Origin: Physcia stellaris
Lineage: Eukaryota > Ascomycota > Lecanoromycetes > Caliciales > Physciaceae
Assembly: GCA_018902385.1 (NCBI GenBank)
Contig: JABSSW010000011.1
Coordinates: forward strand, 1 to 64,000
Length of the DNA: 64,000 bases
Reading direction: 5' to 3'
Numbering within the stretch: the first letter of the stretch is position 1; every line of letters starts with the position of its first letter. The notes beneath the pieces were generated by a model. That model worked only from the letters and a program-made list of their open reading frames with translations. It had not been told where the DNA came from and did not search any database. The position numbers and the translations under genes were made by a program. Positions 25,124 to 36,552 of the stretch are shown in pieces.

Positions 25124-25343
25124 TGTTATAGGGGAGTAGCAGGAAACTGGTAATTGGCCCATAAGCGAGTTGCACGTGACTAGCCTTATATGCTTGGCAT
25201 TCGGCCTTCTACAAAACCGCCTGTAGCATCCTCCTAGATAGTCATAATCCACACACCTTACAACCAGGAGCATTGCACTCGATTGTAGACCTATCGGGCC
25301 TCGATTCTGACCTCCTGCCACTGTGCTAATTATCCTCTTTACT
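25124..25343 (+). repeat. 3' LTR of the gag-only element
   Basis: This is the 220-bp partner of 21928-22147. It is followed directly by the TGAGT target duplication at 25344-25348. Confidence 0.85.
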
Positions 25344-25442
25344 TGAGTTCTTCTCCTAATCGGTTTAGCCTCCGGCTCGCTTGTGGCCAATCAAATCAAG
25401 CCCAAGCGATCTATGGCTGATAGGGTTAGGTCTCGCACCCGA

Positions 25443-25461
25443 ACTCATCTCTGGGCGACAC
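25443..25461. repeat. Right arm of an inverted repeat split by the LTR element
   Basis: ACTCATCTCTGGGCGACAC is the exact reverse complement of 21909-21927. Without the insertion the arms would extend to 21 bp and lie about 90 bp apart. This may be the remains of a small inverted-repeat (MITE-like) element or a hairpin. It lies 117 bp upstream of the spermidine synthase start. Confidence 0.6.
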
Positions 25462-25577
25462 ACGAGTACATTTAGGCAGCGTAGCAGGCATTTTTCTTTC
25501 GACTGACATCATTAGCGTTTCCGTAAACGCTCGTTCCTCACTACGCCTACAAACTGATCTGACAAAGCTGATCTGAC

Positions 25578-26683
25578 ATGACGGAAATCACGCACCCTAC
25601 TATAAAAGGTCAGTCGTCCACGCTACCACATCGGCGAGAGTCTTGTGTCATGGTGTCCTGGAAGCGAAGTTTTCTCTCGATGCCTTGCTGACGTCTCGTT
25701 CAGATGGCTGGTTTCGAGAGATTGGTGATCTGTGGCCAGGCCAAGCGATGACCCTCAAAGTCAACAGCGTGCTGCATCACGAAAAGTCCAAATTTCAGGA
25801 CGTTCTCATCTTCGAGTCCACTGATCATGGGACCGTGCTTGTTCTTGACGATGCCATTCAGTGTACGGAGAACGATGAATTCGCGTGAGTATTTGGACCT
25901 GGGCATATCCATCAAGATTCTTTGCTGATCATATCATCAGGTACCACGAGATGATCACTCACCTGGCTATGAATTCTCACCCAAATCCGAAGAAGGTTCT
26001 CGTAATTGGGGGAGGGGATGGGGGTGTTTTGCGCGAGGTCATGAAGCATTCGACAGTGGAAAGCGCTGTCCTTTGCGACATTGATGAAGCAGTCATCCGT
26101 CTTTCTAAGAAATACCTCCCGGCCATGAGCATTGGGCTGCGACACCCAGATACAAGCGTGTTTATTGAAGATGGATTTGAGTTCCTACGCAATCGCAAGA
26201 ATGAATTCGACGTCATCATCACTGATAGCTCAGATCCTAATGGGCCAGCGAAGACTCTGTTTGAGAAGAATTATTTTGAGCTGATGAATGAGGCTTTGAG
26301 AGAGGGAGGCATAGTTATTACACAAGGTATGCATCATCCCACAGCATAGCAGCCTCCACAATCTGCTATCTGGGTTTTATTGAGTACTGACGCATCGACC
26401 GTCAGCTGAGAACCAATACCTCCACCTACCGCTTATCGTGCGGTTACGTAAATCGTGCCTTGAGATTTTTCCTCGGGTTGAGTACTGCTACACTACCATC
26501 CCCACCTATCCTTCAGGTCAAATTGGCTTCCTGGTCTGTTGCAAAGACAAAGATCGCAACGTAAAGGAACCATTGCGCTCCTGGGACGTAGAAGAGGAGG
26601 AGAAGCTGTGCAGGTACTACAACAAAGAAATCCATAGCGCGTCATTCGTGCTGCCCGTATTTGCTAGAAAAGCTTTGCGATGA
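25578..26683 (+). CDS. Spermidine synthase (putrescine aminopropyltransferase)
   Basis: The enzyme transfers an aminopropyl group from decarboxylated S-adenosylmethionine to putrescine in the cytosol. The four-exon model closes exactly: 25578-25608, 25704-25884, 25941-26326 and 26406-26683, giving 291 residues, the normal family length. The start [31 protein letters not shown], the catalytic DSSDP and [11 protein letters not shown] are all present. ENQYLHL replaces the usual ENQWLHL. The gene sits 235 bp after the gag-only LTR element and upstream of the hydrolase and PKS. It could be the housekeeping copy or a cluster paralogue; the window cannot decide. The promoter has a GCGTTT/AAACGC hairpin (25515-25530) and a repeated CTGATCTGACA near 25555-25577. 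Confidence 0.93.
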
Positions 26684-27866
26684 AAGATAGAAAATGATGG
26701 TAGAAACATTCACCTCGATGCTTGCTAGAAAGAAAAGCTTGTGTCCACTTGTTGATCGAAAGTCCAAGTTGAGCGAACGTGCTCTTGCGACTTTGACCAT
26801 GCGAATCACGGAGAGTCGAGTACCACTTCTATCTGTCAAAAGTATCAAGACGCCTTGCCAACATGTCTTCGATATGCTTCAGACCAGAGACAGTCGCTTC
26901 AGCCTTCAGGATACGCCTGTCTACTTAATGCCATCCCTAGGTTGATCACTTGATCGTATGATGCAGTTTCTTGCATTTGGACGGTCCTAATGGCGCAGAG
27001 TAATGTTACGGAGTAGACTCGAACCTAGATTGTCAACGCAGAAGCACGATAAAGGCGCCAAAAGATCAGATTCTTAGATACCAGTCGCCCCCGACAGAAT
27101 TGAGTGCAGATTTTCTCATGAAGGCTTGACCAAAGAACATGGATCGCGCTCCGCATTCCATTCTCAGGGGCGAGTGAGTGTAGGCATAATCGTCATTGCG
27201 CTTGACGAAGTGATCAGCCATTTGAAAAGAGAGAGTTCTGGGGCTTGGAAACGGGATGATCATGGTGAAGTATCTGTGCAGACTTCGTGAGCTTCCTCCA
27301 CCCTTGCTATTCTCATGACTGGGCCTAGATAGTGTTATTCGATGTGATCTTGATGTTGAGATATCAGGGAAGTCACCCCAATCTCTCAGGATCCGAGTGT
27401 TGAACTGGAATTGCTATGAATAGAATTGGACCTTCTCCGACAAGCATACAGTACATGTTGTAACTACTCCACACCATGTACCGATGCGTATGTAGTACGT
27501 ACTGCCCCAGCATATGCATATGCACATGGACATGCACAGGGTACTGTATATGCAGGGTTTCAACATTTCCGCCCCTTGTCGTTCCTGATAAATTAATGTA
27601 GGCTTGGACCCTTAAGCCTACTTTTTGGTAGTGACTCTGGAGTCTGGACCATATGATTTATTTTGGCGACACGGATCAGCACTGCATCTCACCTTACAAT
27701 ATGCAAGCACGTCTGAGCGTTCTTGATGATGCTTCTATCGTCATCACCACATGCATGATCAAGTGTTGCTCCAAATGGAAGAGCTATAAGTCTCAGCACC
27801 CGCCCCAATACTTCCAGAGTGCGATGGTAATCTTCGACAGCACCATTCACTCAATCTACGCGGGAC
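26684..27866. other. Intergenic, promoter of the serine hydrolase
   Basis: About 1.2 kb with only short, unrecognisable frames. The part near 27.5 kb is rich in ATATGCATAT and CACATG hexamers, which recur upstream of the PKS. Confidence 0.5.
27512..27528. promoter_or_regulatory. ATATGCATAT/ATATGCACATG motif pair upstream of the hydrolase
   Basis: The palindrome ATATGCATAT (27512-27521) overlaps ATATGCACATG (27518-27528), about 340 bp before the hydrolase start. Both motifs recur about 385-415 bp before the PKS start. This suggests a shared regulator; it is inferred only from sequence. Confidence 0.4.
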
Positions 27867-28786
27867 ATGCCTCTCAAATTCCTATGTCTTCCCGGCGCAT
27901 ACACCAATGCTGATGTGAGTTATATCGCAGCTATGTGCACGTACATCCAATTGACTGTGACTGTCCAGACTCTTCGTGTGCAGCTTGGTGGGTTTGACAC
28001 TGGGCCACGGCACTCTACTGATGAATGCAATCAGGTCCAATAGTCAAGGCCCTTGAGTCTGAGGGCTTATTATCCTTTCGTTTCACTCAAGGCGCATATG
28101 AGGCTGACCCACCTCCGGGCTTCGAAACATGGTTTGGTAACCCTCCGCATCTCCGTTTCCTCGAGGAGCTGTAAGTATATTCCGATGCCACTCGCAAAGG
28201 TCCCAAGTCTCGCTAATGAGTTCTCGATAGCAAGTTCTCGGAGTTCGATGTCGATCTCCAGAGACTCCGGTTTTTTGAGCCATTGGACAACAGTGAGGAC
28301 TCAATGCGTGAGCTCTTCCGAGGAGGGGAGGTTCCTTCCACGGAAACTATACACAATATGCTGGATCCATTATATCGAGTCTTAGAGGAAGAGGGGCCAT
28401 TCCATGGTGTTCTCGGATACTCGGAGGGCGCAGGTGTAGCCGCCACGCTACTCGTCAGCAATCAACGAAGATGTGAAGCACAAGGTATCGAGAATACGCT
28501 CACAAATGCAATATTCTTTTCGGGTGCGCCACCCCTTGATCCTGACGGTGAGGCCCTCCTACTAGCCGATCAATGTGGTCAGATCATTACCGCTCGTACT
28601 ATCCACGTACTCAGTGCTTCGGATCCATTTCTTCATGGCTGCCTAGCATTGTACAACTTATGCGATGAAGAAGAGGCGAGGATCTTTGATCATGGAAAAG
28701 GTCATTTGGTGCCCCGGGAGGCCAGAGTAGTCAAGGATTTCTCCGCTTTCGTCCATAGATATTTTGTGACAGCAAGGCATAGTTAA
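27867..28786 (+). CDS. FSH1/LovG-like serine hydrolase
   Basis: This is an alpha/beta-hydrolase of the fungal FSH1 family. Members such as LovG release the chain from highly reducing PKSs that lack a thioesterase. Four exons (27867-27914, 27969-27987, 28035-28170, 28231-28786) give exactly 252 residues. The start MPLKFLCLPGAYTNAD fits the family. GYSEG holds the nucleophile Ser, SASDP the Asp and GKGHLVPR the His. The gene is on the same strand as the PKS and ends about 550 bp before it. The PKS ends in an ACP with no thioesterase, so an off-loading role is a reasonable inference. No signal peptide or membrane segment is evident, so a cytosolic location is likely. An alternative is a general FSH-type esterase. 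Confidence 0.88.
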
Positions 28787-29339
28787 TGTTAATTGAGATC
28801 ATCTCGCTGGTAGATTGCTGGTTGCAACGATGTGCTATCTGTGAATCATGCAGGTTCGTGGTCCATGAACCACCATCCAATATGGTCTAGAGCGATATAA
28901 GCTTGTTCTCTCTAAAAACAGTAGAATATGCACATGCATCTGTCGATATGCATATCAAGACACCCTAAATTTTGAAGACAAGCCACTTGACCATCTGACC
29001 GGGTCCAAGTACGAGTAAGACCGACGCCCCCTCGGGGTTCCCAAGGCCCGAGCTCTTATCACACTGATTTCGGAGCCCAAGCTCTCACCATAAGCTTCCT
29101 GAAATACTGATGATCTAATACATCCTGCTCCATGCAGCTTGCGAAGATAGGTGGTGCCGAATCGGGAAATTGGAGCTTCTGGAATACGGCAGACGCCATG
29201 TTACTTATTCCACATTCGACCTTCCGTTGCATACTAAAAAACCATATGAGAGGGGCAAACTATGATAGCGATTCCGTACAAGAAGCGTCTCAGACCCTGA
29301 AACTCCCTGGAGTCCTACACCACCATCAAGCCGACCAAG
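28787..29339. other. Intergenic, promoter of the PKS
   Basis: About 550 bp, with one unrecognisable short frame at 29132-29353. It holds the ATATGCACATG/ATATGCATAT pair at 28926-28955. Confidence 0.5.
28926..28955. promoter_or_regulatory. ATATGCACATG and ATATGCATAT motifs upstream of the PKS
   Basis: ATATGCACATG (28926-28936) and the palindrome ATATGCATAT (28946-28955) match those upstream of the hydrolase. They lie at a similar distance from the start codon. Function is inferred. Confidence 0.4.
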
Positions 29340-32300
29340 ATGACACACGTTAATAATAAATCGACCACGGTGAATGGGACTGGCAATGACGACTCATCTA
29401 AGAAGAACCTGAATGCTGGAGGCGTAGTGGAGCGAAAGGAACGTGTTGGGGATGCAGAGGTTAACTCCCGACGAGAAGCGGCTGTTATGCCTCTGGCTAT
29501 CGTAGGCATGGCATGCCGCCTCCCGGGCGGCGTCCATAGCACTGATGATTTTTGGCAAATGTGTGCATTAGGCCGGAGTGGATGGTCGGAAATGCCTGCG
29601 GATCGATTCACGCACGAAAGCTATTATCATCCAGATGCAGGAAGACTTGGTACTTACAATGCTAAAGGAGGCCACTTCCTCGAGGACGATGTCGGACTTT
29701 TCGACGCCGCCTTCTTCAACATCACTGCTCAAGAGGCAGTTGCTTTAGACCCACAACAGCGTCTGCTTCTTGAATGTACATACGAAGCCTTGGAGAGCGG
29801 CGGCATCACCAAGCAATCTGTTGCAGGTACCAATACTGGCGTCTATGTTGGAGGATCAACGGCAGATTACGAACATCATTGCTTCAGAGACATTCGGACT
29901 AGCCCAATGTACGCCTCGACAGGTTGCCAGCCTTCGATTTTGTCAAACCGTCTCTCATACTGTTTTGACTTGAGGGGCCCAAGTTTGACGGTTGATACCG
30001 CGTGCTCGTCTAGCCTAGTTGCTTTACATATGGCTTGCCAAAGCCTGAGAAGTGGCGAGGTATCTCAAGCTATCGTGGGAGGCGTCCATTTGAACTTATC
30101 ACCTGACAATTTTGTATCGATGTCTAATCAAAGGTAAGCAGTCAGTGAGCAATGATGTCTGGACAGATACTCAACACCATTAGGCTTTTTGGTCCAGAAG
30201 GTAGATGCTTTTCGTTTGATCACCGAGCGACGTCCGGCTACGGCCGGGGAAGGTGTAGGATGCATTGTGGTCAAGCCCTTGGATGAAGCCCTTGCAGCTC
30301 GCAATTCCATTCGAGCCGTTATACTGAACAGTGGCACCAACCAAGATGGCCGCACGGAAGGCATCACTGCCCCTAATCAGCAAGCCCAGGAAAGTTTGAT
30401 ACGGTCTGTATACCGTACAGCTGGCCTGGACACGAAAGACACTGGCTATGTAGAAGCTCATGGAACTGGTACAAAGGTAAAATACTTCTCGCAGGCAGTG
30501 ATAATTGGCTAATTCGTGTGTTAGGTCGGTGATCCCATCGAAGCTGCTGCCTTGCATACGGTATTTGGCAATGAGCGGTCACCCCAGCATCCTCTTTTGA
30601 TAGGCTCAGTGAAGTCAAATATTGGCCACCTTGAAGGAGCCAGTGGCATAATCTCAATTATCAAAGCTGCCCTTATTTTGGAAAAAGGTTTCGTACTCCC
30701 AAATTGCGACTTTCAGCTCCCGAACCCATCGATACCGTTGCGCCAATGGAATCTTAAGGTAAGGTGTCTGGATTCACTATAGTAAAACCTTACTCCTTGT
30801 CACTTGACCCCAGGGAAAAGTTGATGATCGAATAGACAGGGTTTCATATATCCGTGAGAGATACAAAGATTGACTGGATCTAGGTGAATGCTGATCAGAG
30901 GCCATGGCCTCGCTCCAAACGGTTCGTGAGTGTCAACAATTTTGGGTTTGGTGGTGCAAATTGTGTACGTACGAATCCTGCTCATGACCGCTCACCAGTT
31001 AATTTGCCTTAGCACGTTGTACTAGAAAAGGCGCCTCGAGTCCCCAGAGCCGTTTCTGCAAGACAGGTCTATAAGAGCATCATAACGGAGAAAGGTACAG
31101 TTGAGACAATAGTTGCCCCCAATATCGCTCAACCTTGGATGCAGCATCTATATGTTTTCACTGCAAACGACAGGAAATCTCTAGAAGACCAAATCAAGGT
31201 TTTGGAGATCTACTTAGAGCAACGACCAGAAGTCTTTGAAGGCTCGTTGATGAGAAGGCTTGCATATACCTTGTGTGAGCGACGCTCTTCCTTTCCATGG
31301 AGGATCGCTGCTTCTGCTTGTACAGCGGCAGATCTGATACGTAACTTGACAAGTTACAATCAAATCCCAAGGCGGGCTTCGAAACAACCTAAGGTGGCCT
31401 TTGTTTTTACCGGTCAGGGTGCACAGTGGCATGCCATGGGTCGTGAATTGATGGCTGCATATCCTGTCTTCGCGTCAACAATATGCGGAGCAGCAAATCT
31501 ATTGACCAGTCTTGGGGCAGAATGGTCACTTGTCGGCAAGTACCTTGTAACTCCCACCCCTGGAAGACGACAATCTGACCATACCAGATGAATTATCGAA
31601 GGACGCGGACGCCTCGCTCCTGGATCTGGCTTATATCAGCCAGCCCGCTTGCACTGCACTCCAATTAGCCTTGGTAGACCTACTTAAGTCTTGGGGCATA
31701 CGGCCTGCGGCAGTGGTCGGACACTCTAGCGGCGAGATCGCTGGATCGTATGCCGCTGGAGCACTATCCTTGGAGTCTTGTATGAAGATTGCTTTCTTCA
31801 GAGGCCAAGTCACGAAGGCGTTCAAGTCAAAGTGTCCCAAGCTCCACGGTGCAATGCTCGCCGTTGGATGTGACGAGATTGAGATCAAACCGTATCTGGA
31901 GTCCCTGAAAACAGGCAAGGTTGTAGTGGCGGCGATCAATAGCCCAGCGAGCCTTACTGTTTCTGGCGACAAAGACGGAATCTTAGAGCTACAGGGTATT
32001 CTTGAGGCAAAAAACGTCTTCAACAGGAAGCTTCGCGTCAACATGGCGTATCATTCTCATCACATGGAGCTTATCGCGCAAGACTATCTGGATCTCTTGG
32101 CTGATATTACACCGCTTGACGTTTCCGAGGTCGATTTTTACTCCACAGTCACGGGTACAACAGTTGAGAGCCTGCTCCTACAGCCGCTGTACTGGGTTGC
32201 CAATCTTATCTCAACGGTGAGGTTTTCGGAGGCGACGGCCAATCTATGCGGCAAAGCTTCCGGAGACGCAAGAAACGTACCGATTGACTTTCTGATTGAG

Positions 32301-35300
32301 ATTGGTCCCCATTCTGCACTCGAGGGCCCAGTAAAGCAAACCATAAAAAGCAAGCTTGACGATCGATCATTAATCGACTATGCATCATGCCTCATCAGGA
32401 ATAAAAACGCAGTGGAGACAAGCCTCCAGTTGGCCGCGAAGTTGTGCGCGAGCGGCTGCCCTTTGAATTATAAAGCTGTGAATTTTCCATTTGGGGATGC
32501 AGGCATTGAGGTATTGACAGATATGGACCCATATTCGTGGCAACATAGCACGAGGTACTGGCACGAGTCTCGCATAACTCAGAATTATCGACTACCTAGA
32601 TGGCCCCGTCACGACCTTCTGGGTACGCTTGTCGACGAGACTATGAATACCGAGTCTGAATGGAGGAATGTCCTCCGGTTGTGCGAGCTGCCATGGCTGG
32701 AGCACCATTCAGTGCAATCCAACTGTGTTTTTCCCTTGGCTGGCTATGTCGCCCTAGGTTTGGAAGCCGTAAAACAGCGTGCATCAATGCGCAATCTTAA
32801 GTATGATACTTTCGTTCTGCAAGATTTCTCCATCAGTCACCCTCTAGTCCTCTATCCGACAACAGACGTGGAGATAAGAACGACAATCAGACCTCACAAG
32901 GAAGGTGTCAAAACCTCTTCTGCACTTTGGGAGGATTTTCAAGTCTCCTCCTGGACGAGCCGCACCGGCTGGCTCGAGCATTGTCAGGCTTTGATCGCCG
33001 TTCGACCATCTTCCCACGATAATCCGGTCGAGGGGAGCCTGGCCACGCAACATGACACCGCCACCTTGGTAATTAGCCGAGAACGTTATTCGCAAGCTTG
33101 TAAGACCCATGTAGATATCACGGAGCTGTATAGAACACTAGCCGCCACCGGCTTTGCTGCTGGGGACACTTTTCAAGGAATGAGAAGTTGTCAAGCTTCA
33201 GGCAAGTATGCCGTCACAGAGGTCGAGGTCACGGACACCAGGTCCTTGATGCCAGAAGAATACGAATCTGACTACGTCGTCCATCCGTCAACGCTGGATT
33301 CGATAACGCAAGCTGTCTGGCCGATCATTGGCGCTGGCCGAATCGCGCTGCGCAATCTGTTTCTGCCATCATCTTTCAAAAGCATGAGTATCTCGAACAA
33401 CATGAGTAAAGCACCTGGGGCATCTCTCCATGTCTATTGCAGTGGTGCGGAAGGTAAATCTGACAAAGTTCCAATCGATTTCTCGTTTTTTGCAACACAA
33501 TCAACAAACGCTACGCGACCTCTTATAAAAATCGACGGTTATACGATGACCCCCGTTCAAGGAGAGGTTATGCAGAATCTTGCAACATACAACAAAGGCC
33601 TCTGCTATAAGCTCGATTGGGAGCCTGTGGGTGCTGCAAGCTCAGAGACACCAGAGCTCGTTCCACTTGACCAACCTAACGGAACTCTACAAAGAGCTTT
33701 TCCAGACATCTCGATAGTAACACTTGACGGTCGAGACACAGTGCGAGACGTCCACCTGACGACTCTCATTGAAGCAGTGGAAACTTACACAACAAAGAAG
33801 CCCACGCTGAGTTGCCTTGGCGACGGAGACATTAAGGGTAAGATACTCGTCGTCCTGATAGAGATGGAGCGCCCTTGCCTTGCTGCAATGACGCCCACGA
33901 TGTTCCAGAGTTTGCAAGACATCGTCGCGAAAGCGAGCGGTATCCTCTGGCCCATTCAACGCGGCTATCAAGGCTCTGCATCCCCAGACTCAAACATGAT
34001 CAGCGGCTTTGCCAGGGCTGTAAGATCCGAGTCTGCACTCAAGTTTGTGACATTCGACCTTGACTTACATCAGTCTGACCCAACTAATACTGCGAAAGCC
34101 ATTGCTGAGGTTTTTCGTAGATCGTTCGTAGGCAATTCCGTTGAAATGGAGTACATGGAGCGCCAGGGAAGCCTTTACGTACCTCGCCTGATACCCGATT
34201 TGTCACTTAGTGATTTTGTTCGTTGGAACACCGGTGTGATTCCTGTGCAAGCACACAGCCAGAAATTCTTCCAAAGTGGCAGGAATCTCAAGCTTTCGAT
34301 CGCTCACCCCGGCTCACTCGAGACCTTGCAATTCATCGATACCGGGGCCCTGCGCAATCCAATTGGTGCATGTGATATCGAAATCGAAGTAAAAGCAATC
34401 GGCCTCAATTTTAAGGATGTCGTTATTGCCATGGGCCAACTGCCGGGAGGATTGTTAGGTCAGGAGTGTAGTGGCATTGTGACAGCAGTGGGTAGTCAAA
34501 CAACAAGATTTAACGTTGGAGACCGAGTTTGTGCTATTTCTCCAGGTTGTCTTGCCAATTTGATTCACTGCAAAGCCACTAGCGCCGTGTGCGTTCCAGA
34601 TAATATGTCTTTTGATGTGGCGGCCACTTTACCGCTCATATACTGTACAGCTTACTACTCCTTGCTCGACATCGGCCGGCTTGTTCATGATGAAAAAGTA
34701 TTGATCCATGCGGCAGCCGGCGGCGTTGGCCAAGCAGCTGTTGGACTTGCACAGATGGTTGGCGCCGAGGTCTTTGCGACTGTTGGGAGCGCATCTAAGA
34801 AGTCATTCCTCATGGAGAAATTCGGCATTCGGGAGGATCACATTTTCTATAGCCGTGATACGTCCTTCAAGGCTGGCATTATGCGAATGACCAACAACAA
34901 AGGTGTCGACGTAGTTCTCAATTCTTTGGCTGGCAACGCACTTCACACAACTCTTGAATGTCTTACGGCGTTCGGCCGCTTCATCGAGATCGGAAAACGA
35001 GACATAGTTGACAACTCAAGGCTCATGATGGCGCCGTTCGCTCGAAACATTGTGTTCGCCTCTGTAGATCTCGCAGTCGTGGCGACGGAGCGCCCTCAGC
35101 TAATGCAAGCATTGTTCAATAATGTGCTCGACTTGTACCGTAATGGGCGTTTGCGGTTGGTTTCGCCACTTACTACGTTCTCGATGTCAGAAGTAGAGTC
35201 TGCCATTCGTACGCTGCAGGGTGGTAAGAGCATAGGGAAAATTGTTGTTGTGCCAGAAATCGATGATAAGGTGAAGGTAAGCTAGGCTCCTGGCAGCGTC

Positions 35301-36552
35301 CTCATCTAATCCTGGAATGTGGTCCTGACGAAACCAGGCTTCTCCACCTAAACTGCCTTCCAGCCTCCTACATGCTGAGGCCACATATATAATCATCGGC
35401 GGAACAGGTGGTATTGGCCGCAGCCTAGCCGAATGGATGGTTGGTAAGGGTGCTCGACACGTTGTCTTAGTATCTCGCAGCGGCACGAATGGGAAGGTGG
35501 AGAAACTCATGAAGGACATGGAAGCTTCCAATGCGAGGCTCGTAGTTCACAGATGTGATGTCGGCGACAAAGAAGAAGTCGCAGCCCTGATCGAGCTCAT
35601 TAAATCCGAGATGCCACCCATCCGGGGACTCATACATAGTGCCATGGTTCTCCACGTAGGTTGCTCACTTTAGATACGAAGTACGTGCTGATCGTCATAG
35701 GATACTCTCTTCGAAAACCTCGCCTACGAACAGTATCAGTCGGTAATTCGTTCAAAGGTAGCTGGTGCATGGAATTTGCATCATGGCCTTTCAAATACGG
35801 CTCTGGAGTTTTTCATCATCTTCTCGTCCGCGTCCGGCATTGTGGGAAACAGGGGTCAGGTAGCCTATGCCGCAGCGAACACGTTCCTCGACGCATTTGC
35901 GCAATACCGTCGTTCGCAAGGGCTGCCCGCGACTGCCATAGATTTGGCGGCTGTCAAGAATATCGGGTACCTCGCCGAGAATGAAGAGAAAGCTGCTCTC
36001 GTTCGTGAGACATTCGGCGACATCGCCGTGGGCAAAGAAGAGCTGCATATGCTGGTTGCTGCAGCTATAATGGGCCAGACCCATGACTCCTGCAATGATC
36101 ATTGTATTACGGGGCTCGGTATTAGCCAGGACTCGACCATGCCCGTCTGGATGTCCGACTCGAAATTCGAGCGTATCCGTCCAGCCGATCTTGATCTAGA
36201 AAACGTATCGCAGCCCACGGCAATACCGGTCAGGCAAGCTGTCTCGCAAGCGACAAGTCTTGAGGAGGTACAGCAACTGATACAGGACGCACTTGTTGCG
36301 AAAGTAGCTGCAGTTGTTTTGACTCCCGCCGATGAAATTGACCCTACGAGGTCGATCACCATCTATGGCCTTGATTCCTTGGTCGCGATTGAAATCCGCA
36401 ATTGGATCACCCGAGAGCTCAAAGCAAACCTGCAGGTCCTCGAGTTGCTGTCAAGTGGCAGTCTCTTGTCGTTGAGTACGTTGATCATGAAGAGGTCAAA
36501 GCTCGTTGAAGAAGTCCCCAAACTAAAAGAGCTGGTCGAAAAGCTCGACTAG
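29340..36552 (+). CDS. Highly reducing type I polyketide synthase (KS-AT-DH-ER-KR-ACP), frame-disrupted
   Basis: This iterative synthase would make a reduced polyketide from acyl and malonyl-CoA. Exons are 29340-30133, 30184-30476, 30525-30758, 30884-30964, 31013-31535, 31588-35276, 35338-35655 and 35701-36552, about 2260 residues. KS (about 45-465) has VDTACSSSL, EAHGTGT and KSNIGHLEG. AT (about 595-900) has GHSSGE. DH (about 985-1300) has HSVQSNCVFP and HPSTLDSITQ. ER (about 1530-1870) has HAAAGGVGQ. KR (from about 1885) has GGTGGIGR and VAYAAAN. ACP (about 2165-2240) has GLDSL. The about 215 residues between DH and ER are too short for a methyltransferase, and no thioesterase is present. 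The intron at 31536-31587 has a GC..AG boundary. The frame changes at about 30.24 kb in KS, between GYGRG and EGVGC, with no intron to explain it. The gene therefore looks non-functional unless this is a base-call error. The 125-bp intron at 30759-30883 is the least certain. Confidence 0.92.

Larger units (their letters stand above)
21928..25343 (+). mobile_element. Non-autonomous gag-only LTR retrotransposon, structurally whole
   Basis: Two 220-bp direct repeats (21928-22147 and 25124-25343) differ only at a few positions near their 5' ends. They are flanked by an identical 5-bp duplication, TGAGT (21923-21927 and 25344-25348). A GGTGCCCATTC primer-binding-like site follows the left LTR, with the TGG overlapping the LTR end, and a purine-rich tract (GAGAGGGAG) precedes the right LTR. 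The 3.4-kb body has one long frame (22843-24597) and no reverse transcriptase, RNase H or integrase, so the element would need another element to move. Near-identical LTRs and absence of the AT-rich damage suggest a recent insertion. It looks whole for a non-autonomous element. Confidence 0.85.

Noticed and set aside
30759-30883. An additional small exon inside the 125-bp PKS intron
   Set aside because: Candidate pieces run into stops. Direct joining gives the expected WNLK to RPWPRSKRFVSVNNFGFGG continuity.
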